Counted from the first letter of the stretch, positions 49,503-62,061 are shown. The stretch: 64,000 nucleotides of DNA from Tubiluchus corallicola (GCA_030141605.1 JAQGDQ010000068.1:372001-436000); one strand, 5' to 3'. Notes: generated by a model from the sequence alone, not told the origin. Program-made: numbers and translations.

Positions 49503-50663
49503 ATGGAAGCCAACAAATGGAATAATACGGACTGGAGAAGCCAAATGGAATCCTGTTCGTCGAAGCCCGGCACGGGTTGTGTAAATGGAACAATTTCTAG
49601 TGTTAATATTTCGTCAACTGACGATGATTACGTGGCAAACTTCTTGTATACTTTTCGGGAGATTGCCTTGACCATAATGGTCGCGTTTTGCTTCATCAGC
49701 ATCGTTGAAAATTGTTGGATTTTGGTATGTGTAAGATTTTTGAAACGCTCAATGTCTCCAACGCTGTGCTACAGCATCAGTCTCGCTGCCGCTGACGCTT
49801 ATGTCTCGTTAGTTATTGGGGCGGGACTCATCATAAACAGCCTGTTGCCAATGTATGGGATCATAGACGAGAACAACTACCTGTGTCTCATTCTGACTCT
49901 CGAGGGATTCAGGGTCGGCGCCATGATAACTTCAGTTTTACATTTACTAGGTCTTGCTATCAATCACTACATTGGTATAGTGAAGCCATTGCATTATCAA
50001 ACCATTATGACTAGGTTTAACACGTGTTTGACAATAGCCTTAACGTGGCTTCTTCCGCTAGTGTTTTGCATGGTGTATTTTTCTGTGATAAAAGACGAGG
50101 GGTTTCAATCGGAAAATTGCACGAAATTCGAATTTTTGTTAGTAAGAAAATTTCGCTATATCGTGGCGAGCCTTTTCTTTCTTCCATTGTTTGTCATGGT
50201 TTTCATCTATGCGCACATACTTGTCATTATTCGAAGGCACAGACGAGGTGTTCTGCAATACCAGCAGACAGAACAGACAAAAGCACAGATGAAATCAAAT
50301 ATTAAAGCAGTGGTCACCACACTTCTCATTCTGGGCACCTACCTTCTGGGTTGGATACCAGCCGTAATGATTTTTATTGTAATCTGTAATGACTGCGCTC
50401 AACCTCTGTCTATCTATGGAAAACACCCAATTTTACTGACTGTACTTACTGCCGCTTTTAATTCGCTTATCATTGCCAAATCGTGCATCGATCCCATCGT
50501 TTATGCTGCTAGAATTACAGAAATTAAAGAGGCACTGAGACGGATGCGGTACCAACTTTGTCGAGTGGGGGAGCCGCCTCAATTTTTCTCCACGCAAGCG
50601 ACGATGCCCACATGTACTACTAGCGTTAGAGGAAGCCAAAAGGTCACCAACCGTACACAGTAA
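49503..50663 (+). CDS. Class A (rhodopsin-family) G protein-coupled receptor with non-canonical motifs
   Basis: A single 386-codon frame starts at ATG 49503, bounded by an in-frame TGA three codons upstream. Seven hydrophobic segments lie near residues 52-78, 86-112, 128-153, 172-195, 218-243, 268-295 and 310-336. Sequons in the N-terminus are N7, N28 and N35. Class A landmarks are Asn70 (TM1), Asp98 (LAAAD, TM2), Cys128 with Cys206 for the extracellular disulfide, Trp182 (TM4), and Pro228 with Tyr236 (TM5). Three signatures differ: DRY is Asn-His-Tyr (154-156, in NHYIGIVKPLHY), CWxP is GWIP (283-286), and NPxxY is DPIVY (330-334). PLHYQTIMTR and DPIVYA recall the MECA group (melanocortin, lysolipid, cannabinoid and adenosine receptors) and related invertebrate orphans. 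The ligand is unknown. The stop may lie in an intron. Confidence 0.92.
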   Translation: MEANKWNNTDWRSQMESCSSKPGTGCVNGTISSVNISSTDDDYVANFLYTFREIALTIMVAFCFISIVENCWILVCVRFLKRSMSPTLCYSISLAAADAYVSLVIGAGLIINSLLPMYGIIDENNYLCLILTLEGFRVGAMITSVLHLLGLAINHYIGIVKPLHYQTIMTRFNTCLTIALTWLLPLVFCMVYFSVIKDEGFQSENCTKFEFLLVRKFRYIVASLFFLPLFVMVFIYAHILVIIRRHRRGVLQYQQTEQTKAQMKSNIKAVVTTLLILGTYLLGWIPAVMIFIVICNDCAQPLSIYGKHPILLTVLTAAFNSLIIAKSCIDPIVYAARITEIKEALRRMRYQLCRVGEPPQFFSTQATMPTCTTSVRGSQKVTNRTQ

Positions 50664-50715
50664 GTAAACAATTTTTTATTTTTGTGAAACTGAATTTTTA
50701 TAATTTACGATTGTA

Positions 50716-50860
50716 CATTAGATTGTGTGATGATGATGATGATGATGACGACGACGACGACGATGGAGGTGGTGATGGTGATGGTGATGATGATAATGAT
50801 AATGATGAAGATGATGATAATGACGATGACGATGACGATGATGACGACGATGGTGATACG
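50716..50860. repeat. GAT/GAC/GGT trinucleotide repeat
   Basis: Imperfect GAT-family tract just after the GPCR. Its Asp-rich frame is an artefact. Confidence 0.92.
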
Positions 50861-50869
50861 AAATGTGAG

Positions 50870-53230
50870 TTCTTAAAAGCTGGCTTTAAAAATTATGTAT
50901 TTTTAAAAAAGAGATTGGGCTGAAAGATAAACACTAACTAAAGAAATGTTTACAATCTTCGAATGCAAACTCATTACCCCATTTGTTCGCTCACTTGCGC
51001 AGCCATTTGGTAATACCTAAGTTCTATTATTAATTCCCTCAATTGACCACTTAATTCTGCATTAGCTGTGCATGGCGTGATTTTGCACGAATTATTGAAA
51101 TTAATTTGCTGTGAAATCATTAGCCTGACGTGGTGACGTAAAATATATTAATTAACCATTCTCAAGTGACATTGCGAACGTTAATAAGGGCAAGTTAACA
51201 CCTGTAGTGTGAGTTGACCTTTACAAAATCGCTTCCTTGCCTCACACAGGCTTTCACAACCAGTTCAATGAAACTTTAAAGACATCAATTTCGCCGCACG
51301 TTTCTGTTCTAATATTATGCATACCCCCCAGAAGTATAACGTGTGATGAATGCAAGCATTAAAGGTTCTTTTCGAGGCATTACATAATAAGAAAATGATT
51401 TTGATAGACAACTAATTGTGTAGGAGCACCACACAACTAGGAACTTCTAGCTAGTAGCCGTAAATCATATGTATCGTATTGCGTAAAAAGCATAGAAACT
51501 TGAACAATAAGCGTAGATGTATTATATAATTATGTTTTGGACGTTTACAAAGTTGATTTATAAGCTAAGTAAAACAAATTTATATTTAAAAGATTTTTAC
51601 ATCATTAGAATGCCTAGGTGTACTTCTCATTCTATGTTATGTTTCTGGCCAACAAACTTAGATTCTAATCATCATGAAATAGTATGTTGTGAACGCCACT
51701 TAAATGTCGGAGTTGATGACAACACTGTTATACTGTATATTGTACATTAGACAGCGCTAAAGTAAATGTTTACAAGTACGACAGCTGGCTGTCTTTAATT
51801 TCTTTATTGAGGTGGCTTCTTGATCCGGGTGTCACGCGTGTTTGTTCGAATGTGGTCCATGTGGATTAGGCGCCTAATTTACGAGGATTCCGAAAAGTGA
51901 TTCATTACGTGTAGGTGTGAAAAATGATGTAGGAGTGAACACTGAAACCGCCCTGTTTGTTAATTAGCGGACAGTGAGAGTTAAATCAATATTTAGAATT
52001 CTACAAGGTTTGCGTATGAAGCCTAATAATATATTGCTAGTTGTTTAAGGGAGATCCTGGAGGTGAAACCATTCTTAAACAGACAGTATATTTTTAAACT
52101 CATTTACATAGCTGCAGAAGTAAAAAGAAGTTATTACGTTTCCATAAAAAAACCACTAGCTTCATCGTACGAAAATCAAACAAAACTTAAGATAAACTAA
52201 ATCGCTAAAAGTATGAATTTCGCGTGTTGTTGTCGTGTTCGTCACCATCGTCCTTGTTGTCGCTGTTATCTATGGGTAGAGCTATATTGCCCATTTTCAT
52301 GAGGAAAATAAAAAGCGTGATCCTGATGAATATTGCAGAACCTCCTCAGCATAAAAGATTAGTATACTTTTTAACACAAGCTGTGCAATCGTCTCACATT
52401 TCAGTTATGGCTCTTTTCTAAATAATCAAAACTAAAAATTGAGACAGAGTATAAGGTTTCTTCATCTTATTTTTTTCATATTTCAACAATATTACATGAC
52501 TTCCTTAAATCGATAAAGGCTGATACCTGAGCACGTATTAAGCTGTGCGTGTTGAACATGGCAAAAATATCCTCATTATTTAATGCACTTCATTATTCAT
52601 AAAGAAACCACAAAAAGACAACGACAACATTTATTTACCATCGCTCATTCAACAGACAACATTAACACTAACGTTTATTTAGCGACTTACAGTTGGTAGC
52701 CGCTAGTCTGGAACTCAAGACTGCATGGTTGCAGTCTGATATCTGCATCGCTCGGGCACCCAATCACACGACGTTGTTGAAATTACTTGGAAATGGACAC
52801 AATGCAATATTTATAATATTGCTCAATGACATGATCACTAGGCAAACTGCCGGGCGCGTTTAAGCGGACTAAAGAACTTCATCAGCCATAAAGCACTTCC
52901 GGATGTTAAATTAGTAAATAAGTATTTTTTACATTCTTAGGACTACAGAAAGTTGCGAGCTTCGCCCCATGTAAATAAAATGAATAATTAATAGTTTAAT
53001 AATCTGAATGTGGATTGTTGATGCCTGCAGTGCAGCGGAATAAATAAGACCTGATAGCACATAATTATTATGATTCTTCATAATTTCTCATTTCTATTAT
53101 CAACCACTTGGGAAAAATGGTACTTGCCATCTACGACTATTCGTCAAATACAATGGAAGTCGAAAGTTACTGAAGTGTTTTCACTCATGGGGATCATGAT
53201 GCTTAATTAAAGATATTCCTATTATAACTT
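50870..53230. other. Intergenic, no gene seen
   Basis: AT-rich. A very weak tRNA-like motif (acagttggtagccgct followed by tggttgcagtctg) lies at 52690-52745 and may be an old SINE head. Confidence 0.45.
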
Positions 53231-53235
53231 TAGCT

Positions 53236-53765
53236 ATGTTCACACAAGAGCCACGTTTATGATAGAGCTACGTTTACAGGCAAGAGCTACAGCTACGTTC
53301 AAACGAAAGCCACGCTCATATAAGAACTACGTTCACACTAGAGACACCTTCACACAAAGCTACACACGAAAGCTATGTCGCAAATGACACATGTTCACAC
53401 TTGAACAGCGTTCACGGGCAAGACCTACGTTCACCCAACAACTACGTTTACACAAGGGCTACGTTCGCGCAAGAATTGTTCAGTCAAGAGCTACTTTCAC
53501 GCAAGACCTGTTCACACAAAAGCTACGTTTGTGTAAGAGCCACATATACATAAGAACTACGTTCAAACAAAGGCCGCGTTCATATAAGAGCTACGTTCAC
53601 ACTAGAGCCATCTTCACGCAAAAGCTGCGTCACAAGAGACAAGAATCACGTTCACACTTATGTTCATAAGCAACAGCTCCACGTACTCATGAAAGATAAG
53701 CTCGCACAAGGCCCACGTTCAAGGAAGAGCTAAGTTCACACAAATGTCGTGTTTTCACAAGAACT
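53236..53765. repeat. Degenerate ~20-bp minisatellite (gagctacgttcacacaa type)
   Basis: About 25 diverged copies of a unit close to aagagctacgttcacacaa run for roughly 530 bp with variable spacing. A 92-codon frame on the + strand (repeats of Arg-Ser-Tyr-Val-His) comes from the repeat. Confidence 0.82.
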
Positions 53766-53769
53766 TACA

Positions 53770-56700
53770 TCGAAAAAAATTATTCATTTGAAGACAGAAA
53801 ATTATTTAGGGAAACAATACGAAGCTTTGTAACAGACAATCGAACCAAGAACGAGCATCTAACTACTTAATGATTACCATCGTTAAACGTTATCATTGCA
53901 CCACAAACCTTCTAGCTGGCATTTGAACTATATATATATAAGTTTTAATTATAGCTTTGTACCTAGGCAAATTGCAAAAAAACTATTAATTGAAAGCTTA
54001 TAACATCACACTGTAATTATTTACACTGCTGAATTTTTATTTTTATAGTTCATGCTCAGCATCCCTTAGTTTTTCAATTGCATCAGTTAGTGATGGGGGC
54101 TGATTCTGTTTTCTAAAAGTGCTTTTCTGCTGACAAACGCCGTTTCTGTAGAACTCATTTAAATGAAACTTTCACCTCGACTAGAACTGGAAACAAACTT
54201 CGCCGTAACGAACGTTTCCAGTCGTATGACAACAAATTATAAACTAACTCAATGTACCCCAGTCCATAATGAAGTTGTCAACGCGCCAAATATCATTATG
54301 GCAGTCTCTTTGTAGATTTAAACTGCGCGTTTTGCCTGAATCGAGGGCAGGAACAAACATACTCGGCGAACACCACAAAGAAGAAGCGACGAAGCATATT
54401 ATTCCATATTCAAATATTTGGGCTAGTATTTATACACAGTCTACGTATTGAATTCTGGACATGCAGAGTGTTTCTAGGCATAAGTGCGCGAGACTTTTCA
54501 GATTTATTTGGAGTGTCACAGTCTTAACTGTTAGCGGCTTCCCTTTTGAGGCGATTGCCTGGCTTCCCGGTTCACTGTCATCCAAGAACTTGGAAAGCAA
54601 CTGAATAAAAGGGAAGCAAAAATAACGCTACAAAGATCTTGCAACTTCATTAAATTAAAAACTAACAAGTAATTTATCAGTCAGTTCAGACAGTGAATTA
54701 CTTTGTTTAAGCTTTTCCATTAGCTTGGTCAGTCAGTCCATCAGTTGGTTTTTTCAGCGACTATTTTCTTGCTTTATGATTTTCATTGATAAGCCAGGCA
54801 GTCGTTGTCTGGATAACGTTGGTGGGGCAATCCGTTAGTTGTTAGCGGGTCAGTCTGTCAACGTTTAAAACACAAACGCAGTCAGTCCATCATGATTTGG
54901 TGCTTGCTTGTTGCTGATTGACGCGATGAAACCTTGTTTGTTACATATGCTTGGTAACGGTTAGATGAGTGATTTGTCCCATGTTTATTTTTGGTCAGCG
55001 CTCATCCAATTCTTGATTAGAACTGCACCAAACAGTCTTGAACAAAAACTCGTGAAAAATCTTTATAATGTCATTATCCTGTAAAATTTAACAATTTTGA
55101 AGCTGTGCAGCAGCTTGCCCTGTCAGTAATGCTATTTTCGCACATTAAGCATGCGACCGTTTACTTTTCTTTTAAATTTTGGTCCGCTCATTTTAGAAAA
55201 GTCCGCTAGTTCTTCCTATTATTCTAGCTAACAACTAAACTGTCTTCTTCAGTATCCACGTATTGCAAACGCCTCGTGTGCACATCAGTCTATTAGTTTC
55301 AAAAGAAGTAAGCCAAACAGCTTTCATCTCACTTACTTAGATGAACTTTCAGCTACTCTTATATCAAACGATTTAAAACGCAGAGGGTTTTATAAAAGGC
55401 TGCGTTTGCCATTTCACTTAATTACTTTGCTATCTTTCCTCTGGGAAATTTTGCTAATTCAACAGTGTAGCTAATGTGGTTTCTACATGCAAACTTGTAA
55501 TTCAAGAAACCTTCTACCTGAGCAATTAAACTATTAATCGTGAAAATAAATGCGCGGTCTTAGCCGTTAGAAAAGGTACTTACCATAGATATAGTGCCTG
55601 TTGTCTTTATTCACAGAGGGGAAATCTTTTTATTAATAGAAAGCAGACTGCCTGCCAAAATCCTTCATTTGTTTGGTTTTTCGTACGGAAAATGCAAAAC
55701 GATACTGACGCAAGTCAGAGTTTTGTTTTAGAAGTTGGCATTTCTAGAAATTGTGCTCCGGATAAGCATGTTCGAAAAATTTTGTTATCAAGTCATTATC
55801 GAGTTACGCAGAAATGGCTTGAGAATTTTACCTTGTCTAACCCCAACGGGTGTTCTTGAAATTCTTCTTAATTCTTCCTGGAAAAGTGACCTTCAAGACT
55901 GAATATCGTAGATCGAACAAAATAATGCATTAAGAAAAAATCGGTTAAAAAGAAGGAAAACGAGGAATGTTAATTCCGTAAGACATGTTTAATCTCTACA
56001 GCATACCCGCGATGTTTGGAAAATGTTTGCAAAATGCAAATGTTTGATAAATGCATTTTGGGGAAAATTGAATAGAAAAATGTACAACGTATAACAAATA
56101 ACAAGCTTTAAATAAAGGTGTTAAATAAACAAAAAGCGTATAAAAATAAGTGGTAGTACGCAGTTGTCAAAGCACACACAGCATTATTTGTAATAAAATG
56201 ATAATGATGATGATGGTGGTGGAGGTGGTGATGAGAACGACGACGGCAACGACTTCGATGACGACGAATGGTCTGATTTATTGTAGTTGTTGAATAAATT
56301 TGAACAGTGCTGTTTAAAGCTGTTGAGTTGTGGTTGTGGCCTGTGTTGCATCGTGAATTGCATCTTAAATGGGGAAATTCTATTCCTCTCGCGTCAGGCG
56401 GCCGCTACATGTTCCCGATAAATGCATTAGCAATAACTCTTCTCTTCCTGCTCTCCCGTGAATGCAAAATTTGAAATAAACCAGTTGAATTTTTCGTATC
56501 GGCAGAAGTAATTCTCGCGTTTTTCTGGAGTGCAGAAGTTTTTACAGCGGCAGACTAATGCAGTTGATGGCCATTTCTCATGTATGATGAATTAGATCCA
56601 TGAGCAAAGTAAACTGCCGACTTTCCTTCATCTCTGCATTTGCTGATGTAAGAAGTGAATCATTAATCAAGAATTTTTTTTGCTACGTTACAAATGTAAT

Positions 56701-57980
56701 ATAAAAATTAGTAGCAAGTACAAAAATCAGTTGGAGAAGTCAAATATTCGGCCCTTAGTTGCTACATTTTTTAAAAACGAAATGATGAAAATAATTAAAG
56801 AAAAAAATATTTTTTATTCTTTTTTTTTGGTGGAAACATTCTAACTATTAGTTTCTGATGGCGATGTCACAGCCATGTATTGTTGTCGCGTAAGACGTGG
56901 CGTACGTTGTTGTGGGCCAGGGATATCTTAGAAGGCAAGATACATGTTCTTATTTTTTTCATCTTTTTTCTTTTTCATCTTTTCTTGATATGGGCTCAAA
57001 TTTGTTTTGTCTGCTTTTCGGTTGACCGAAAGGGGACGTATTCCGCGAATTAAAAAATAGCTTTGAAATAAATGAATTATTAGAAATTTAAGCGTAAAAA
57101 TATAGAAACGTAACTTTATACGCCGACTTTAAATGACGTTTATAGTCTTCCTGACTATGTAACTTCTTTTTTCAACTAAAGTTTTACTTAATATTAGAAC
57201 TACATAACATGCATCATACGCCTTCTCAAAAGCGAATATGCCACACAGATCGCTGCGGCCTAGGTTTACCGGCTAATTCAGTAATTCAATGTATTTGAGA
57301 CAAGGACACGTAAATTTATGAACATAGAGAATTTATAGTTGGTATTTTTTGAGCTGGTCAATGTGAAATAATTACCTATAGATATTACTAATTGTTTATC
57401 AGGTTGAGAATTTTCCTAGATCATTAGATGGCAGCATTGGAAAATTGCTATCGATATCGAACTGTTGTACGCAATGAGCCTAATAATTATCAATATAGAT
57501 ATTAAAAACACACACATTTCACAAAATGACTTCAGCATGCTTTACTGGGCATGAGCTTTTTCAAAAATTGACTTTTTCTTATCTTTTTGACCAAAAGTGC
57601 CGCCATTATTTCCAGCCATCTGATTTCTATTCACAAAGACAGGTTTATTATAGCCTTTCACAAGAAAAATTCACATCCTTAACTTAAGCATTGTGCTAAT
57701 TCTGAAAATTGGTTAGGACAGCACATTTGTCTGCTTTATGCAGGTGATTATTGCTAATGTTTGTAATTTACCCTGCAAAGTGACTGGGAGAGTGCAATAA
57801 TAGGTAAAAATAAAAACGGCTGTTGGTGCTATTCATTGGTAATAAACCTAGTATTGCTAAAACGTTTTGCTATAAACATAGTATGAAATTACAATGTACT
57901 CCTGGTTAAAATGAAAACATGCTGCAAAAATTCAATTAAATTTAGATCCTCTCCCTGATTAAAACTAAAGTTTGCTATTT
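53770..57980. other. Intergenic, no gene seen
   Basis: AT-rich, with no recognisable exon. A GAT/GGT patch lies at 56199-56270. The frame at 54269-54451 has no domain. Confidence 0.45.
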
Positions 57981-57990
57981 AAGCTGACAT

Positions 57991-58064
57991 GTAGCCTGGA
58001 TTTGAAGCAGGGACCTCGCACTTACCAGGCGAACATCATGGCGATTAAGATTGCCAATGAGCAT
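57991..58064 (-). repeat. tRNA-like SINE head
   Basis: On the - strand, atcttaatcgccatgatg (box A position) is followed by gaggtccctgcttcaaatcc (box B-like). The form is degenerate. Confidence 0.4.
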
Positions 58065-58274
58065 AACAGGTCTTATAATCTGATCTTTCTAGCGGGTTAA
58101 TAAATTCAGCATGTCCAAGGTTAATTTACTCACCTAGAATTAGTACTAACTAACTTTTATTAACCTTCTTACAATTAATTTAAAGCCTTAAATAATCCGC
58201 GGGTAGTTAATAAAGTAGTTAATTAATTAATTAATTAATTAGCATTTTAAAGTTACTTCACTTAAGCAGCCTCT

Positions 58275-58407
58275 CTTTATTGTTGTTAAAATAAACGCGG
58301 AATTAACATGTCTATAAATAAAAAATATAATTAATTAATAGGTTAACAGGTTTTCATTTTTTAAATATAGACTTGTTAGTACCTGGTTTACTTTAACAAC
58401 AATAAAG
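58275..58407. repeat. Hairpin/MITE-like inverted repeat (133 bp)
   Basis: The left arm ctttattgttgttaaaataaac and the right arm, complemented (ctttattgttgttaaagtaaac), differ at one base in 22. Weaker pairing continues inwards (ggaattaacatgtctataaa against ggtactaacaagtctatatt), giving arms of about 48 bp around an AT-rich centre. Confidence 0.8.
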
Positions 58408-59515
58408 AATAAAATGGTATTTTATTAATATATTGCAGTGAATATTGTGACACCCATACCACATCATTATCAAACAGCAGCAGCAAGACGGCAGATCTTA
58501 AAATTGTATGGCATATCTAGATGTTATCTCAATTTGCTCAAAGCTGACTGAAAGCAAGCCAACCAAAATATTGTTCGAATTGTTTAAGCGGGCAACAAAA
58601 ATCCACTGAAAAAAGCTCTATACATGATTAACATACTTGGCTACCGGACTTTTAGATCACCGATTATACAACAGGACGTGCGCATAGCTTTCACACTCGC
58701 TTCCCCAAGCATAGTATTTCCGGAATGAATTCAGTCCCAGCCTTTCAAAATGGCAATTTTACACACCTCGAAATTGATACAATTCACATAATATTACTTT
58801 CAATTGGCCCAATATATGCGACATAATAAAGGTTTATTGCGAGACAAGAATAGCCTACATTACTAAAATTGCATTAAATTGTCGTGTAGGTCTATCTTAA
58901 TGCTGCCGGGTGTAGCCTTTTGATTTCTAGTACTTTTCATAAAGAAAAAAGTGTACATGCAAAGTTAACAAAGCACAACACTGTAGTAATGAGTGAATAA
59001 TGCGTTTTGTTCGTTGTTTGTTTTTTATGTTTCATTATGCTGTTGGTTTTCCTGTTTTTCCTTTTTTGTTTGGGCGTGTGTTACAAATACATTTCCAAGT
59101 AAAGTGACCTACGTGGGCATTTGACCATTACTTCGAAGTAACTAACACTTCCTAACAGGTCGTCCACAAGGTCATTTAAAACACTGTCTTTCTCCAGCGT
59201 TGAAGGACCGTGTGGACGAAGAGAATGAGAGTGAAATTTGAATGTCATTCAAGTTTGATGATACTAAGATGGTCTTGATTTTCATCAGTGTCGGTCGTCA
59301 TTCTCAGAGTGAACAGCCAATAACAATGCGCGCTGGTGTCTCAGTTAGAATAACCCATTTATAGCTGGTGCGTAAAGGGCGAGGTGTCACCAAAAACAAC
59401 GAATTATTCACAAGAGGCGACTACATAGATCATATTCTGCAAGTACATGAGTGACTGTACTAAATTTTATACTTATTGTGATGATATAATGTAATTTTCG
59501 CTATTGTAAATGGGC

Positions 59516-59518
<3 letters not shown>

Positions 59519-59598
<80 letters not shown>

Positions 59599-59636
59599 GT
59601 CTCTCTCGTCTGTCTCTCTCTCTCTCTCTCTCTCTC
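59519..59636. repeat. Long (TC)n polypyrimidine tract
   Basis: About 118 bp of nearly pure TC with two short tcgtctg interruptions near 59594 and 59607. The Ser-Leu and Arg-Glu frames are artefacts. Confidence 0.95.
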
Positions 59637-60181
59637 CTTTATTTCGAGCTGAAAACTTGTCCAGTAATAAAACATATTTGGTGTTGTCCAATTTGTTTGT
59701 GCTTCTGCGTTTAATTCTCGAAATACCGGATAATAACTTCTTGTTTCATTTCTTTGCCGAAGTTTTTTTATTTGATTTGCAACACATGTTGAAACAAAGC
59801 TCGTTTTCATACAAGCTGTTTTGGCGCGTTTTCCGAACTGAAAAGAGATTAGAGACCAATACTTCTACAAGTCCTTATGTGCGGAGTAATTGTCAGTGAA
59901 GATTGATCGTGTGGACACTGTTTTGAATGTTGTTCTTTTGAAGGATTAGGTGTAATTGAAAAACTCTAGCAAAGAGAGAAGGAAAAAACTGTAATCCAAA
60001 TTGTTTTCAATTTTTTTCGCAAAAAGCAAATTTAGATGAAATGAGACAGAATCTTTAAACAATCAGTTAGCGTATCCAAATGCACGAGAATATTGTGAAA
60101 TGTAATAGTAGATAGGTATCTAACAGAGATATCGTTTTTGTGAACTGTCACTTTCGGTTGTCTCATGTTTTATTGGATGAT

Positions 60182-60185
60182 TAAC

Positions 60186-60224
<39 letters not shown>
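60182..60224. repeat. (GATT)n tetranucleotide repeat
   Basis: About ten GATT units. Confidence 0.92.
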
Positions 60225-60226
<2 letters not shown>

Positions 60227-60849
60227 TGTTGGTTAGTCGATCAGTGGTCGATCAGTCGGTCAATCGTGCGATTGGTCGATTATTTGATTAACAGACCGAG
60301 TAGACTTAATGACCAGCCGAACAAGCAAGCAAACAAACGAATGACCATGGGCCGACCGAGCAAATGACTGACAATTTGTATAAAACATCGGATATGGAGT
60401 AATTCTGAGACTTTCTTTCTTGCGTCCCTAGTGGGTCAATTTATCATTATTAGTTCCTAGCTATTTTATTGTCTTCCAGCGCTGATATTAAATATTAATG
60501 ATTTTGTTTATTGCATAAACGTAGGAATTAATCGCTTGTCAGCCTCAATATCGTTCACTGTATTTAACTTCCTCGTGATTCAGGCCGTCTTTATCCACTG
60601 CGGAAAATATCTGAAGATTAGGTGTGTGATTTGTAAACAGCTGTAAAATTTTCTGAAAACATGCTCAAACTTTGCTGCAGCAAAACACTCGATACTCATT
60701 GAGTTTTAAGGTTGTGGGTACTCGGGCTGTGGGTACTGCTTTTTTGGGCAAACAGAGATGTCGAACATGCATATTAGACGCTCAATGCTTTAATTTTGTG
60801 TGACAAATTCTCTAAATTTTTTATTCCCCAAATCTTTTATATTTCATGG

Positions 60850-61115
60850 CATAGATTTAAGTGCCACGCATGCGCAGAGAGAAATTGCTAGCCTGCGAAT
60901 CAAACAATACTTCAAAAGTGAGTCATTCAAGGAATCAAGGACTGTTTTTGCCTACTGGACAATCGAATGCAGTTTTTTCTACAGCAGGCCTACTGTAACA
61001 CCACGGCGCCCATTGTTTGCCATACAACAGACCATAGGATTTGTGTTACAACATGGCGCTCAATGTTGCTTCACTTTTTGCTTGAGGAAGCGCACGCATG
61101 GCATTTAAATCTGTG
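60850..61115. mobile_element. Terminal-inverted-repeat element (MITE) with 8-9 bp target duplication
   Basis: The left end catagatttaagtgccacgc and the right end, complemented (cacagatttaaatgccatgc), form ~25-bp inverted repeats. The flanks repeat atttcatg (60841-60848 and 61116-61123), extendable to 9 bp with one mismatch. An 8-bp duplication suggests hAT and a 9-bp one suggests Mutator-like. The interior shares gcgcccattgtttgcc and tacaacagacca with the element at 15955-16560 in the opposite orientation. The 102-codon frame across it is not transposase-like. Confidence 0.78.
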
Positions 61116-62061
61116 ATTTCATGACGGTCATCGGGCCTGTTCTTAATCGCACAAATCGTTCCAATTCAAGATGACTGATCATCAAAAATATGTACAAAGT
61201 TCACGTTCACTCGCAATCGGATGTCTACTAGTTTAATCTACAACAAATTGAGTGGTGTTAAAATACTCTCCTTTTAAAACCTGCTTTAAACGAGAAAATT
61301 TTCCAAATTAATCTAAGATTCACCTCAAAACGACATGCCGTTTAGTGACCGTATAGGCCTACAACTAGTTTTTCCGCAAAAATAATTAAAACAGATATTT
61401 CGGTTAAGCATTTACATTAGTAGTGAAATAATTTTGTACTGAAATCGTATTTTTGCATGTCATTTTGTTCATCATGGTTGTAATTTAGTACTTATTGTCG
61501 AACTTGCAAATCTCTGTGAAATGAGTGGCTTTAATTTCTTGGTTGTTATTGCTGTTCTTGTTGCATTGTTACACATGTTTGTGAATTGTACAATTGTACA
61601 AATAAATTCTAATTACAGCAACATTTTCAAAGTTTATTAGCCTCTGGCACGCCATACTATTAACATAGTCTGCCAGTGCATAAAATGCATAGTTCCACCC
61701 CGTCGTGCAATGAAATTCTAATTGCAGACTCCGTTGAGGTCAAACCGATAAACTGTTGACTTTTCTGCAACTGCTGCCTAGTCGAAGAAATGAAATTCAA
61801 ATAGAAATTCTGATCAGTTTACGCAAGCAGATTAAAATTTTATTGATTCTGCTTAGTGAATGTTTCTCCATGCAAATTAAATTGAACATGAAGTGAAACA
61901 AATAAAATTAACGCTACAGATTACACGAATTAGCCAACACTTGTCAGTCATTGACATTCTAGACAGCCACAAGATCTAGAGGAGCCCTAGAGGAGGGGGA
62001 GATCAAAAGTACCGGGAAAGCAGTGAAGATTGGCGAAAATTCTGATAAAGCTAACACAAAA

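Noticed and set aside
53391-53669. A 92-codon Arg-rich frame
   Set aside because: It is made of minisatellite units, and the frame is lost where the repeat ends.
59460-59899. Long Arg-Glu and Ser-Leu frames
   Set aside because: Generated by the (TC)n tract. The flanking parts show no domain.
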